This document shows, in pieces, positions 44,456 to 55,935 of a DNA stretch of 64,000 bases (the first letter of the stretch is position 1; each line of letters opens with the position of its first letter). The stretch is from positions 9,571,555 through 9,635,554 of the forward strand of contig CAIIXF020000002.1 of the NCBI GenBank assembly GCA_903813345.2, read 5' to 3'. The notes under the pieces were generated by a model. That model had not been told where the DNA came from. It searched no databases and worked only from the letters and a program-made list of their open reading frames with translations. Source of the stretch: Owenia fusiformis. Its lineage: Eukaryota > Annelida > Polychaeta > Sabellida > Oweniidae. A program made the translations under genes and the position numbers.

Positions 44456-44992
44456 TACAGTCAATTCTTGTGAAGAGTGAACATCAATGAAGAAGGCAAT
44501 ACGTGTTTGATTTATATGAATAGTATTGAATACTTCAATGAATGTATTATATACATACAAATACTATATATAGTCTACTCTCATACTATATACCCATTAA
44601 AGCTTTTGAAATAGATCCTGAGTTGTTGTGTGCCGGTCTTAGTATAAGGAGGGTTAATCTCTTTGAGACTACTTAAACTGCTCAATCAACTGTTCTATCA
44701 ATACATGTAATCTTCAGTACAAGAGAATATACTTTGTGTCATATTTCTAATAAATGTAATCCACAGCGAATAACAAATAAAAGCATCTTGAAATTATTTT
44801 AATGTTGCTATATTCTCTAAAAAGCACATGTTTTTAGCTTTGAAACTATTGATTTATCAGTTATAATAAACGTTTAATGCAACTGAACTTATGACATGAC
44901 CCCTGAAATCTGACTTTCACTTTCCCTGTAAAGCTCACTTTCAGATTCTGAATAACTGAAACATCCCTATTACAATGCTTCAAAGGCAAGGA

Positions 44993-45275
44993 GTTGAGCC
45001 TAAAAAATAAGAAATCAAAAGACTATTGTGCCATAAAGAAAATATTCATATTAATGCACATGAATGACATTTGTATAGTTCAGATTTTTAGTGTATAGTG
45101 CCATAAGACTGCACCCTCTTCTAATCTTTTTTCAAAACTAACATGGCAGAGAAGCATCAAAATATAAGAGGTCACAGAGTACAGACTTTATGAGCAAATT
45201 GAAAATCAATCCATGCCCAAGATATACAAATGTCATTCAAGTGCAATATGAATATATTTTTTATAATATTGCCTT
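44993..45275. mobile_element. Diverged relative of the 42978 fold-back MITE
   Basis: Shares AAAAATAAGAAAT, ACATGAATGACATTTGTATA, AACATGGCAGAGAAGCAT and GATATACAAATGTCATTC in the same order. Confidence 0.65.
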
Positions 45276-45481
45276 ATATATTGCTTTACATGATAGGAGA
45301 TTTGAAAATTTGAATTCGTTTCCAAAAATTGAGAAATTAAAAAAAACTGATTTGAAAAGCTATTATTTTCCTTTTTATGACCACAATTTTTGATTCAGAC
45401 AATTCAAGTTTCAAAAAATTCTAAAATCCACATGGTTTTTTCATTTCATGTTTGGTGTAAATTTCTGATAACTACCCCGAG

Positions 45482-45896
45482 ACCTTAAGGTTCAGCTGGA
45501 AAGTAACATTCTGGTAAAAAATTGCTATACCTGCACATGTTATTCTCTGGTACAAAATTAAGTATGAAGGCATGTGTGTATTTCCTTGCTTTTTTCTGGA
45601 AAGTATCATTACACGGTCTACTTTTAGTAAACCTGGAAACAAAGCAGTGGTAGCTCCAGTGTTGTCTGGAAACTTTGAAAGAAAATTTGGAAAAATAGAA
45701 AGTGTGAAATATCACTTTATCACACTTCCCATTGAACTCCTACTAGATATTCTTAAGGAAGACGATGTAATGATACTTTCCTGAAAAAAGCAAGGCAATT
45801 GACACATGTCTTCATACTTTATTTTGTACCAGAAAATAACATGTGCTGGTATAGCAATTTTTACCGAAATGTTACTTCCCAGCTGTACCTTAAGGT
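45482..45896. mobile_element. 415-bp TIR element with an exon-like core
   Basis: ACCTTAAGGTTCAGCTGG at the left and the complement of ACCTTAAGGTACAGCTGG at the right; arms continue for about 130 bp (AAGTAACATT, AATTGCTATACC, ATGTTATTCTCTGGTACAAA). The unpaired middle (about 45625-45770) reads KPGNKAVVAPVLSGNFERKF and on to LLLDILKEDD, which looks like ordinary protein and may be captured coding sequence. Confidence 0.6.
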
Positions 45897-46109
45897 GCTA
45901 TGGAAGTTAACAGGAAATGACAAAACAGGAAGTGACAATTTTTTGCATTTTTGACATCTTTTGAACTAAGATTACAACGTTCTGTTTTGACTTCCATACA
46001 AAAGTACTCACAAACATTACTGTTTTGACTGTAGGAAAGGGAATATTCAACGAATAGTATTAGGGGGTGGGGTGATAGGTATGAAATTTTTCGAGGAAAA
46101 TGCATGACA

Positions 46110-46350
46110 TTTACGGTATCCGTGTGAATAGTCCGAACGAAATGCGTTCGTTTTTTCGGCGTTCGTTTTTTTGCTGTATTGGTGACTTTTTTGAACTTTT
46201 TTTACAGAAATATTTTTGCTTGACAATAGTCAGATAAAATGCGTATTTCCCCGACATATTCTGTCACGCAAAAAAACTGGCACGACTTCAAATTTTCCAG
46301 CAAATGCATGACAAATACGCAAATTGTGGGACAGTTAGACGGCATGAATA
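46110..46350 (-). mobile_element. Partial copy of the CAGGCCTGTCAACT family
   Basis: In complement it shares GCGTATTTGTCA, AAATTTGAAGTCGTGCCAG, TCACGCAAAAA and AATATTTCTGTA with the copies at 51946 and 52545. A shorter relative is at about 50365-50570. Confidence 0.6.
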
Positions 46351-46632
46351 ATACATGCTTCCAATGCTCAAGAATTTGTGCATGCTCCTTATAATTTCCC
46401 GCCATTTCTAATTCAGCCAATCAGATTGTTCATTGGAAAAACACATAATCATAATGGAGGAAAACTTGGTAAGAATTCATCCCGTTTATTTTTAATATTT
46501 CTCTTGACATAATAACCCTAGCGATAAATTGCCTTCATATTCATAAAGAAGATAGTATAAGCGTCATGTACATATGAATCATTGGATATTTTTCCAGAAG
46601 TATCAACTAAAGTTGTAATCTTAAAAACTTTA

Positions 46633-47034
46633 CAGCCCATTTCATTGTTTTATTGCACCAGTAAAACCTCAAAAATAAGAAATCAAAAGAGCATCGTGCA
46701 ATAATTAATATATGGAAAAATATATATTCCTATTGTACATAAATTACATTTGTATATCTTGGATTGTTTCTAGTTTGGCTTATAAAGTACGTGGCCTCGT
46801 ATATTTTGATGCTTCTCTGCCATAGTATTTTCAAAGATTAACATGGCTGAAATTCTTTAATTACAAGAGGGCACAGGCTTATCGCACAAAAATTATATAA
46901 TCTGAAATATACAAATGTCATTCATGTACAATGATGAATGTACTGTACATTTCTATATAATTCTTGCACAATGGCCTCCTGATTTCTTATTTTTGGGGTT
47001 CTACTGACGAAATTAAACATGATCGAATGGGCTG
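46633..47034. mobile_element. 402-bp relative of the 42978 fold-back MITE
   Basis: Ends CAGCCCATTTCATT and GAATGGGCTG are inverted and flanked by TA on both sides. It contains ATAAGAAATCAAAAGAG, TACAAATGTCATTCATGTAC and AACATGGCTGAAATTCTT, matching the family in the opposite orientation. Confidence 0.75.
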
Positions 47035-47099
47035 TAGGTTCACATTGAATATTATGAATAGGATCTAGGAGTATATTCCACCAGTCTAGACCGAGCTAT

Positions 47100-48250
47100 A
47101 TCTAAGTATGGGGGGGGGGCTAATGCCGAGGTAGGATGGGCGCCAAAATTTTTTAATCCCCAATAACTGAATAAGGGGGCCTTTTTGTTATTACTTCGCC
47201 TTTGGGGGCATCTTTTTAATCGTCAAATATAAGGTTGGCAAGTGTCCCGCGAATGGCGGGATTATCCCGCGAATTTAATCAAAATTAGGCTAATTCGCGT
47301 GTGCCGCAATGTCCCGCGCCTTCATCTCAGAACTGAGCAAATGTTAGCAAACGCGAGTTTAAATAAATGGACGCTGATATCTAGAAAATTAACCTGACTC
47401 CCTATAAGGCCTAATTTGATGTAGACCAATCGAACCCCTATATCATGGGCTTTCAATTGGAAGCCCATGCCCATATGAATAGGTACATTTTATATATAAC
47501 ACTATGGGGGTAAGCGTTTCATATAGTTGGTCACGAACGCCATAGCCTAAGTGCAAAGTATTGTTCAGAATTTTTGAATTTCGTGTTAGATTACGGTACG
47601 CACACCTGAAGCATGTTTTTTGTTTTTGATAAATTACAATGAAGTTTTATAATATTCCTATGCGTATTTTGTGAAAGTGAGTTGATGTAAGTGCATTATA
47701 TTTGATTAATCAGTATCTGAAAATTTGATTTGAGTAATTTTACATTAAGCAGTGGCGGATCCGGGGGGGGGGGGCACTTTTAAGTCCCAATCAAGCAGCG
47801 GCAAATCCCGGGACATCCGGCAAATCGGGACATCCGGCAAATTTAGGTGGATGTCCCGCAAAATCCCACAAATTTAGAGCACTTTGGCACTTTGTCTAAA
47901 AAATCTGTCCCTCTATGAAGTTTTGGTGGTTAACCTGTTAACTGTCCCGCAGTTAGGGTGTTTGTAGTACAAAGTACAAACTTTGTACCACCATGGGCTC
48001 TACCAGATAGAGCCCACGGTGCCAATGGTCCCGTGAATTTGATTTAAAAAATTGGCCTATAAGCGCAACGCAAATCCCTTAAATGTCCCGAAAAATCCCG
48101 AGAATTTAGTAGATCTAGATGTCCCGCAAAATCCCGCGAATTTGAGGCAAGCCAATGGGTCTAAAAAATCTGTCCCGCGAGAAAATCTTTGGGGATTGAC
48201 ACCGGGGTTGACAGTACTGGGCTAGGCAAGTCTCTCCCGAACACTGTGGT
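47100..48250. repeat. Region of degenerate TGTCCCGC..AATCCCGCGAATTT repeats
   Basis: Phrases such as GTCCCGCAAAATCCC, GGGACATCCGGCAAAT and CCCGCGAATTT recur irregularly from 47240 to 48185. The repeats are short and diverged; no gene. A G-run element start (CAGTGGCGGATCC) sits at about 47753, and GTACAAACTTTGTACCACCA with flanking inverted GGGCTCTA words near 47980-48020. Confidence 0.5.
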
Positions 48251-48374
48251 ATGTTGCACAGGGCTACTAACCGTTAATGTAGATAAAATTGGGTAAAATG
48301 TTTTAATGGTCACCTATGGGAAACTCTTCTGAAGTCTCCTACCTTTATGACCTGGTGGAAAGTCGTGGAGTAAA

Positions 48375-48630
48375 TACGAACGGCACAAATTTGCGTTTGG
48401 TCGTTTGAAATAGCGAACAATTCGTTTCTTCCATGTTAATCTGTCATTGAACCACATAAATGCACTAGAGGCAACATAAATGTGCGTTCGGTAAAGTTCT
48501 GCATATACGATACGAACAACATGAATTTACGATCGGTCAACTAAATAGCGAACGTTCGCTTTTCTTCCATATTAATCTGTAATTGAAGCAAGGAAATATG
48601 CGTTCGATAAAACGTGAAACTGACAAACAA
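48375..48630. repeat. Diverged direct duplication of about 125 bp
   Basis: TTGAAATAGCGAACAATTCG..TTCTTCCATGTTAATCTG recurs about 130 bp later as CTAAATAGCGAACGTTCGC..TTCTTCCATATTAATCTG, each followed by ATTGAA and a TGCGTTCG word. Confidence 0.5.
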
Positions 48631-49429
48631 AACTTCTCGGTAAGATTTTTTGTTATTATTAGGCTGAGAAACAACGTGTAGGGTTTGTAAGTGGCACAAG
48701 GAATAACCACGAGGTGCATTTCTTTGATTGCAATAGTTTGGAGGCGCAGCACCTCATGTATTTTTAAAATAAATTATTTGTCTAGTTTTCGTTAAACAAA
48801 TATCCTGAGACACAGGGCAGGGCCTGTAGAAAACACTAAACAAAAAAAAACAAAAAAATATGCATACCTCCAAATCTGCTTTATTGGTCAGATTATGCAC
48901 CAAATCATAATGGTTGTTCAAAATAAAAATTTAAGGGGACGCTCCGCCTTATCTCGCGAGAATAAAGCAAATCACGCACCATCTCGCGAGAATAAAACAA
49001 ATCACGCAAAGGCGCGTGACTGTTATAATGTAAATAAAAAAACAGGCCCAGGCCCATGAAGAAGATTTAAATCCCCCCCCCCCCAGTCACTGTATAACTT
49101 CAAGGGGGTATGTTCTGAATTTTGCTGCAATCCAATAGGGTCACATGTTATTTTTCAAATTTGAATCACTTCCCCACAGTGTCTACATCGATCCCTTCAG
49201 AAAATTTACAGGAATTTTTTATTACTGAATTTTCTCGTTTTTATACATTTTACAAAACAAATCTTCTCAACAGTCTTTTCTTGGCACATAAGTGCACTCT
49301 TTGTGCAAACTAAAGATGCAAGAAGTCATTCCTGTTTGAAAAATAACATGTGACTCAGGGGGTTACAATGCGCCTTGGTATAATGGGCTTCGGGTAAAAT
49401 GCGCGTCGGTACAATGAGATGATCCCATT

Positions 49430-51456
49430 TTTGTAATTCAAAATTCAGTCAAACTCATGTCATATTTGGAATATTCATGAAAAATAATGTCTAGAAATGT
49501 GGTTTTGAAAACAGTTTATCAACTTTAAAAATTTGATTATCCGATCGAACAAAGTTTGGAGGGATATAGTGAATGCCTCAATCCGTCCGAACGTACGTCT
49601 GTAGGTACATGCGTCCGGCAGTCCGGCAATAACTCAAATACCGTTGGCCCGATTTTGTTCATATTTTGTACACATATACCTAATGGGGGTAGAAGTTCTG
49701 CTCAATTTTCAAAATGGCCACTAATTTAAAAAATGGCAGCCATTTTTAGTGCTGATTTTACAGTTATTTAGGCCCGGGGGTTTACTCTTAATGATTTGGC
49801 TAGGTATGTGCAGCATGGGCAATTTTGGCTTAGGGCATAAACCATGGAACCTGACCAATCTCAGAGTAAAAAACATGGAAAAATTGTCAAAGAGAGAGCC
49901 TTTTTTAAGTCAAAAATCAGTTTTCCTACAAAAAATTCAATAAATTGGTGAAATCAGTTGGAGAAGTCCGGGACAAATCATCAAAAATGTGGATTTGTAG
50001 TTAATATACCAATATTTCAGGAAATTTACTCCCTTTTATAAGTGTGAGAGGAAGTATTCATGGAAACTTTCAATCTTGAAGAAATTGACATGGAAAAATG
50101 CTCAAAAAGGGGGTCTTTTGCGCGGCACATAGGTGGTACATGTATATTGGAGTGAAACCCCCGGGTTTTTAGGTACTCCATGTAAAACTGTAATAGTGAT
50201 ATGTTTCAAATGTAAAAAAAGTTATATAGGATATTGATTCAGCAAAAATCGAATATAGAAGAAATACATGGCAGCCATCTTGAAAAATGGCTGCCTTTGC
50301 ACATCATTTAACAATTTTTGCTGTAACTTGAAAAGTAGTGGAGCGATCTTGTTAATATTTGCTGCCCTGTCAACCCTCACGTAGTAGGCGTGATTGTCAC
50401 GCAGTTGCTGGAAAAATAGAAGCCACGCATCAATTTAGCGTGCATGATCAAATATCACCCAAATCATGCATTTTGTTGATAATTTTAAAAATCGGTAAAA
50501 TACCGAACAGTGAAAAACAGCGAACGCATTCTGTTCGGTTTTTGCACGCGATTGCTGTTTATATCACGCATTTGTTTCGACAATATTTACACCTACGTTT
50601 TTTACTATAACTTGAAAAGTAGTGAAGTAATTTTGTTTATATTTGATATGTGAATACTCATGAGCCTTGCACACTGTCTCATGACACTTTGGGTAGTAGG
50701 TGGCCATTTTAAAAAAGTAGTGGAACAATTTCGTTCATATTTGATATGTGAATACTTTAAGCTTGGCACATTGTCTAATAAAACTTTGGGGAGTAGGTGG
50801 CCATTTTGAAAAATGGCCACCATTTTTATGTGTGTTATTTTACTTTTTTTTTACTTTTTTTTCTTTTTATACACAAAGTAATAGAGCGATTTTGTTCATA
50901 TTTGATATATGAATACTCATAAGCATTGCATACGGTCTTATGACATTCTGGGTAGAAGGTGGCAATTTAAAAAATTTATAGGTGGCTAAATTAAAAGCAT
51001 ATTACTTCTTCTGATGACAACTTGGCTAGTGAGCAACCATTTTAAAATGGTGGCCTTTCTTATGTGTGTTGTTTTGTGATATTTGCTATATAGTTCGTTT
51101 GTAAAAATGCCTGCCATTTCTGTTCGATGGGATTCGCTACGCTCTGGCGTTGCTGTTGTTCTGGTTTTCTTTGAAAATGTGACTTCTAGGTCGGGGAGAT
51201 TCCCCATAGACCCCATGTTGTAAAATCACAAAAAGTGAAATATCTTTTCTTGTGTTGGGCAGATAATATTTTCCTTTACTGGACACATTTTAATTTGTAT
51301 AACTAAAAGATACATAAGGGTAATATGAAAAGTAAACCACTAAAACTGATGAATATTTAAGATTAAGGGAACTTTGTCATACCCTGCAATGTTATTTCGC
51401 CAAAATCAGCCACCTGGTGGCGAAACTGGTATGGTAACTACCTACTCGCATCTGAG
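49430..51456. mobile_element. About 2-kb repeat element with internal 105-160-bp units
   Basis: The right end (CTACTCGCATCTGAG at 51442-51456) and left segment match the two halves of the short copy at 31483-31912, which defines the limits. Inside, phrases TTTTGTTCATATTTGATATG plus TGAATACTCA plus GGTGGCCATTTT recur at about 50612, 50717 and 50876. GGCAGCCATTTTT and GGCTGCC words form small hairpins. No transposase seen. Confidence 0.6.
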
Positions 51457-51945
51457 TAATTGAGGAATGCAGAAAAATTCGGAACATGCATCCTGGCCAT
51501 AATGTAATCTTTTTTCTAAGTAATACATAGTGATTGGGAGGGATGAACTAGAGTCTTGTTCCTGTGTCTGTGGCATAAAAAGATCTAGCCCTGGCTACAA
51601 TTCTGTCAATTCAGATTTTTGAATTGAAGCCCTAATGAAAAATAAAATGCTAAGATAATTCAATTTTGTAAAAAATCCAAATGCACCATCTTGCATCATG
51701 ATGTCACAATGACACTATATTTGCATATTCTACATTTGCATATTCAAATCATCAAAGCAAATACCAAGTCAAATGTCAAATGATGTCAACATCAGTCACA
51801 TATTTACTCCATCGAGCAACTATAAACAAAGAAATAATTGTAACATCACACATCAATGTGACGTCAATAACATGTTACCTAACCAACAAAAAAACAGGCA
51901 TTTAGTTTGTTCATTGCTGTTCTCCGTAATCTTTCATACATGTAA

Positions 51946-52436
51946 CAGGCCTGTCAACTGTCCCGCAATTTGCGTATTTGTCACGCATTTGCTGAAGAAT
52001 TTGAAGTCACGCCAGTTATTTTTGCGTGACAGAAAATGTCACGCAAATACGCATTTTACCTGGTAATTGTCAAGCAAAAATATTTCTGTAGAAAATTTTC
52101 TAAAAAAGATCGTCTACACAGCAAAAATACGAACGACGGGAAAAAAACGTACGCATTTCGTTCGGACTTTTCACGCGAATTACGGATATGTTATGCATTC
52201 CGTTCGAAATTTTTCGTACCTCCCCCCCCCCCCGTTGATGGATGTTTGAAGCGCGTGCGAAGCGAGCGCGAAAAATTTAAGGTGTTCAAATTTTGGCAAG
52301 ATGTAATAAAATTTACCAAGGTGTTCAAAACTTGGATCAAGGTGTTCAGATTTGGACCAAGGTGTCCACATTTTGAGGAGAGGTGTTCAACATTTCCAAG
52401 TCACTCATGTTAGGTGTTCCCAAGTTGACAGGCCTG
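51946..52436 (+). mobile_element. CAGGCCTGTCAACT-terminal element, copy 1
   Basis: 14-bp terminal inverted repeats CAGGCCTGTCAACT / AGTTGACAGGCCTG. The left half is built from TCACGCAAATACGCA and its complement; the right half has three AAGGTGTTCA-type repeats spaced about 25-27 bp. A C run lies at 52221. Confidence 0.8.
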
Positions 52437-52544
52437 ATGTAAGAAGTGGATCAGTTTTCTCCATTAGCATATGGCCCCGCACGTGGCCTTCGTTTTTTTA
52501 GCAAAAGAACATAAATTATGGGTCTAGCCCTTCAAAATGATATA

Positions 52545-52886
52545 CAGGCCTGTCAACTGTCCCTCAATTTGCGTATTTGTCACGCATTTGCTGAAGAATT
52601 TGAAGTCACGCCAGTTATTTTTGCGTGACAGAAAATGTCACGCAAATACGCATTTTACCTGGTAATTGTCAAGCAAAAATATTTCTGTACAAAAAGTTCG
52701 TCTGCACAGCAAAAATACGAACGCCGAAAAAAACGTAAATTTGACAATATGTAATAAAATTTAAACCAAGGTGTTCAAAATTTGGATCAAGGTGTTCTGA
52801 ATTGGACCAAGGTGTGCACATTTTGAGGGGAGGTGTTCAACATTTCCAAGTCACTCATGTTAGGTGTTCCCAAGTTGACAGGCCTG
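52545..52886 (+). mobile_element. CAGGCCTGTCAACT-terminal element, copy 2
   Basis: Same termini and same orientation as copy 1, separated from it by about 108 bp, and shorter because the central C-run and TTCGTTCGG portion are missing. Confidence 0.8.
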
Positions 52887-54520
52887 GATATATGTGTCTT
52901 GCTACCTTTTCTTTTTCTCGATTCATTTACATTTAATTTTTTGTTTTTTATAAAAGATGACAAGTTCCAAAGGAGTTAAATACATGTACATTGTATACTA
53001 ATAGGGATAAAGTCGGATTGTTAGATTTCAGACAATCATATGTTGGATTTAGGCTATTATCTGAGGATTTGAACAGATGCATATGTTGATATATGTTCAT
53101 GGGTCAATGCAATCAGTCCAGATCAAGCACTCCAGGTTTTTTCTCAGGTGGGTGAAAAAAAATTTGTGCAAAATATTTGCGACTCACTTCCCTCACAGTA
53201 TTAAAATCTTTAAATAAAATATTTGTTGCTCGCTTCGCTCGCATTATAACCATGATTCGCCGTTGGCTAATACTCACATTTTGAAGTCTTGAAATTAAGA
53301 ATATTCTGTTCTTACTGAACTTGCATCCAGCCACATATTTATCAACTTATGAGCTGGTTAAGAGAACTCTGTTAAACCCTTACTAAAAATCATTTTTCCC
53401 TTTCACCAGTTTTGGCGGGGCATTTAAAATTGGTACCGCTAGACGTTGACGCTTATTTTTCCTCCTTGAAAGAAGTTTCAGGGTGCTCACTAGGATTTCC
53501 TTGGAGCAAAAGAGTCTAGAGAGCTTAAATGCCAGATTGGGCAGGGGTCTGGGGTAATTTAAGAAAATAACGCACTCTCAGATTCATTCTCAGGGAATTT
53601 TTAGACTTTTTAGAATTTTTAATTCACAATAAAAGGAAATTGCTTGCAATTATTCAGAAGAAACTCTGAACTGAGTATCTTGAAAAAATGTTAAAATTAA
53701 TTATGTCACAATCGCTGACAGGGATTTTGCATTGTAAACTCAGCTTGAAATCAATGGTTATCTGGGTAGTTTAATACATATTTTAAGGAACATTATTGGT
53801 CAGCCATTTCTATCCTGATATGATAGCTATAAGTATTAACCTTCAGGGGTGGATCTGGGAACCAACAAATTTTTTAAATTTGAGGCCCATTTTCTTCAAA
53901 ATTTGGCTTTTAATTAAAAAATAAGGCCTTAAAAGGCCCATTTATGATCAAACATTTGTTTGGGCCGAATTTTTTCTCTGCCCCCCCCCCCCGATATCAG
54001 CCAATGAAAGTAAAACACAGGAAATGTTTTGTAATGTTTTGACTTCCCTTCTTCATAAAAGCAATATGATCACCATATACTCAACTTAAAGATTCACTTC
54101 CGGTCTATGGTAATAAAGATGAGTTGAAAGTTGTCGTGAACACCTTTCAATCATCAGTCTTAATATGGCTTTTCAAGGTTCAATAGATGACTTTGAATCG
54201 ATCTGCATGCATAGTTTAAAAATAGAATCATCAGTCAGAGAAGGTTTTAAATGAATTGACTTTAAAGCCTGAAAATTTCTCTTTGAAGAATTTCTAATAG
54301 TAAATCAATGGTGTAGTTCCAAGCAGATTTTCACACCTGAATAGTCTGACTACAGTAATTAATTAAAATTAAAAGATGGCGTTTGGTTAAAAATCCTGTC
54401 AAGAATGAATGGATAATCAATGCAAACAACAATGCCATCTTTCTATGCATTGCTTAAAACTTGACATATATAAATTGATAGATCAAAAATATTTTTTCAT
54501 GATCTAGTGTCAACTCTGAT
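52887..54520. other. Non-coding span
   Basis: AT-rich. It contains a GGGGTGGATCTGG start and a C run at 53981 that resemble the ends of another G/C-run MITE (about 53846-53995). No gene recognised. Confidence 0.4.
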
Positions 54521-54730
54521 TATTAGACTCCAGATTGAAAATCTGGAGTCTATTGCTTTTGCCAGTTTTCTTCTTATTAGACTCCAGATTGAAAATCTGG
54601 AGTCTATTGCTTTTGCCAGTTTTCTTATTAGACTCCAGATGAAAATCTGGAGTCTATTGCTTTCGTCAGTTTTCTTTATTATTAGACTCCAGATTGAAAA
54701 TCTGGAGTCTATTGCTTTTGCCAGTTTTAT
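54521..54730 (+). repeat. Four tandem hairpins, 51-54-bp period
   Basis: AGACTCCAGATT-GAA-AATCTGGAGTCT is a perfect 12-bp-arm hairpin; it starts at 54525, 54579, 54630 (one base shorter) and 54684, each followed by ATTGCTTT[T/C]G[C/T]CAGTTTT. The block abuts the start of the large array. Confidence 0.92.
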
Positions 54731-54855
54731 TATTATTATTATTATTCTTTCCGAACCAGTTTTCTCAGCAACTAGAAGACCTTACTCAAATCTACTTACA
54801 GGGTCAGTAAGGAGATGAGATCTAGTTTCTGGGAAATTAGGTTAAATTTTTATCT

Positions 54856-54868
54856 AGGTCAAAGGTCA
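54856..54868 (+). promoter_or_regulatory. Perfect DR1 nuclear-receptor-type repeat
   Basis: AGGTCAAAGGTCA is two AGGTCA half-sites one base apart, the DR1 layout used by HNF4 and RXR-type receptors. The same 13-mer recurs at the start of other super-modules (58612, 60831, 62778), amid many single AGGTCA words. Sequence match only. Confidence 0.4.
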
Positions 54869-55839
54869 AAATCTAGGTCAAATTTATAGTTTTCCTTATT
54901 TTTACGATTCTGACACTACACTTTAATAATTTGCTTCAAAATTTTGTATACAGATAGCAAAGAGTGTGCTAATAGTGTTAGCCTTTTGCCGTCAGAGAGT
55001 ATTTTGACCCACTTTTGAGATATGGTGTCCGAAAAGTAGGTCAAAATAAAAAATTCTCCAAATTTTACATATGAGTTATGAATTAAGAGTAGAATTTTCT
55101 CAGGAATCCGAATCTGCAAACTAAATTTCGATCCGACTTCCGGTTCCAAAGTTATGGCATGTCCGAAAAGTAGGTCAAAATAAAAATTCGCCAAATTTAA
55201 CGTATGAGTTATGAATGAGGGGTAGAATTTTGTCAGGAATCCGAATCTTTAAATCAAATTTCGATCCGACTTCCGGTTTGAAAGTTATGGCGTTTTGAAA
55301 TTTCGAGAAAAATCGATCTGATGTTATCCTGATAGAAAGTCAAAGAAAAAAGATTTTTTTGAAGTGTAAAATACGAGATATAGATTGAGTACAGCTTAAG
55401 ATAATGAATTCCTATAAAAGAAGGGGACCTCAAAAGCTACCTAGTTTCAATATTTGGACACCAAAATGCCTAGGTCAAAATCGAGGTCAAATTCATAGTT
55501 TTTCCTTATTTTTGCGATTCTGGCACTACACTTTTAGGATTTGCTTCAAAATTTTGTATACAGGTAGCAAAGAGTGTGCTAATAGTGTTAGCCTTTTGCC
55601 GTCAGAGAGTATTTTGACCCACTTTTGAGATATGGTGTCCGTAAAGTAGGTCAAAATAAAATGAGTTATGAATTAAGGGTAGAATTTTCTCAGAAATCCG
55701 AATCTATAAACTGATTTTCGATCAAACTTCTGGTTAGATAGTTATAGCGGTTTGAAGTCTCGAAAAGTCGATATGATGATATCCCCATGTCATGCATATG
55801 GAGTCAAAGATAACATTCTTAAGAGTTGTCAAAATGTCT

Positions 55840-55935
55840 ATATTCTAGCTGACTCAGCTTATAGTGAATGACTCAGCTTACAAGTAATTGGATGACTCAG
55901 CTTACAAGTAATTGGATGACTCAGCTTAAAACAAG
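55840..55935 (+). repeat. GACTCAGCTTA minisatellite
   Basis: GACTCAGCTTA recurs five times, partly as a 25-bp unit with CAAGTAATTGGAT. It precedes the CTGGAGTCTTAAATTGAACTT hairpin and super-module border. Confidence 0.75.

Larger units (their letters stand above)
42709..44975. mobile_element. 2.3-kb DNA transposon remnant with SANT/Myb-like gene
   Basis: About 85 bp near the left end (ATAGGGATGTTTCAGCTATT through TTTCAGGGGTCATGTCATAA) are inverted at the right end (44890-44975) with few changes. Between them lies a decayed minus-strand gene with a SANT/Myb-like start, the accessory-protein type found in PIF/Harbinger elements. No DDE nuclease is seen. A younger palindrome (42978-43372) has inserted inside. 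The family assignment is inference; a host gene captured between two MITEs is the alternative. Confidence 0.55.

Noticed and set aside
47100-48250. Bacterial or viral origin for the CCCGC-rich stretch
   Set aside because: The GC-rich words are short degenerate repeats inside AT-rich eukaryotic DNA with no open frames.
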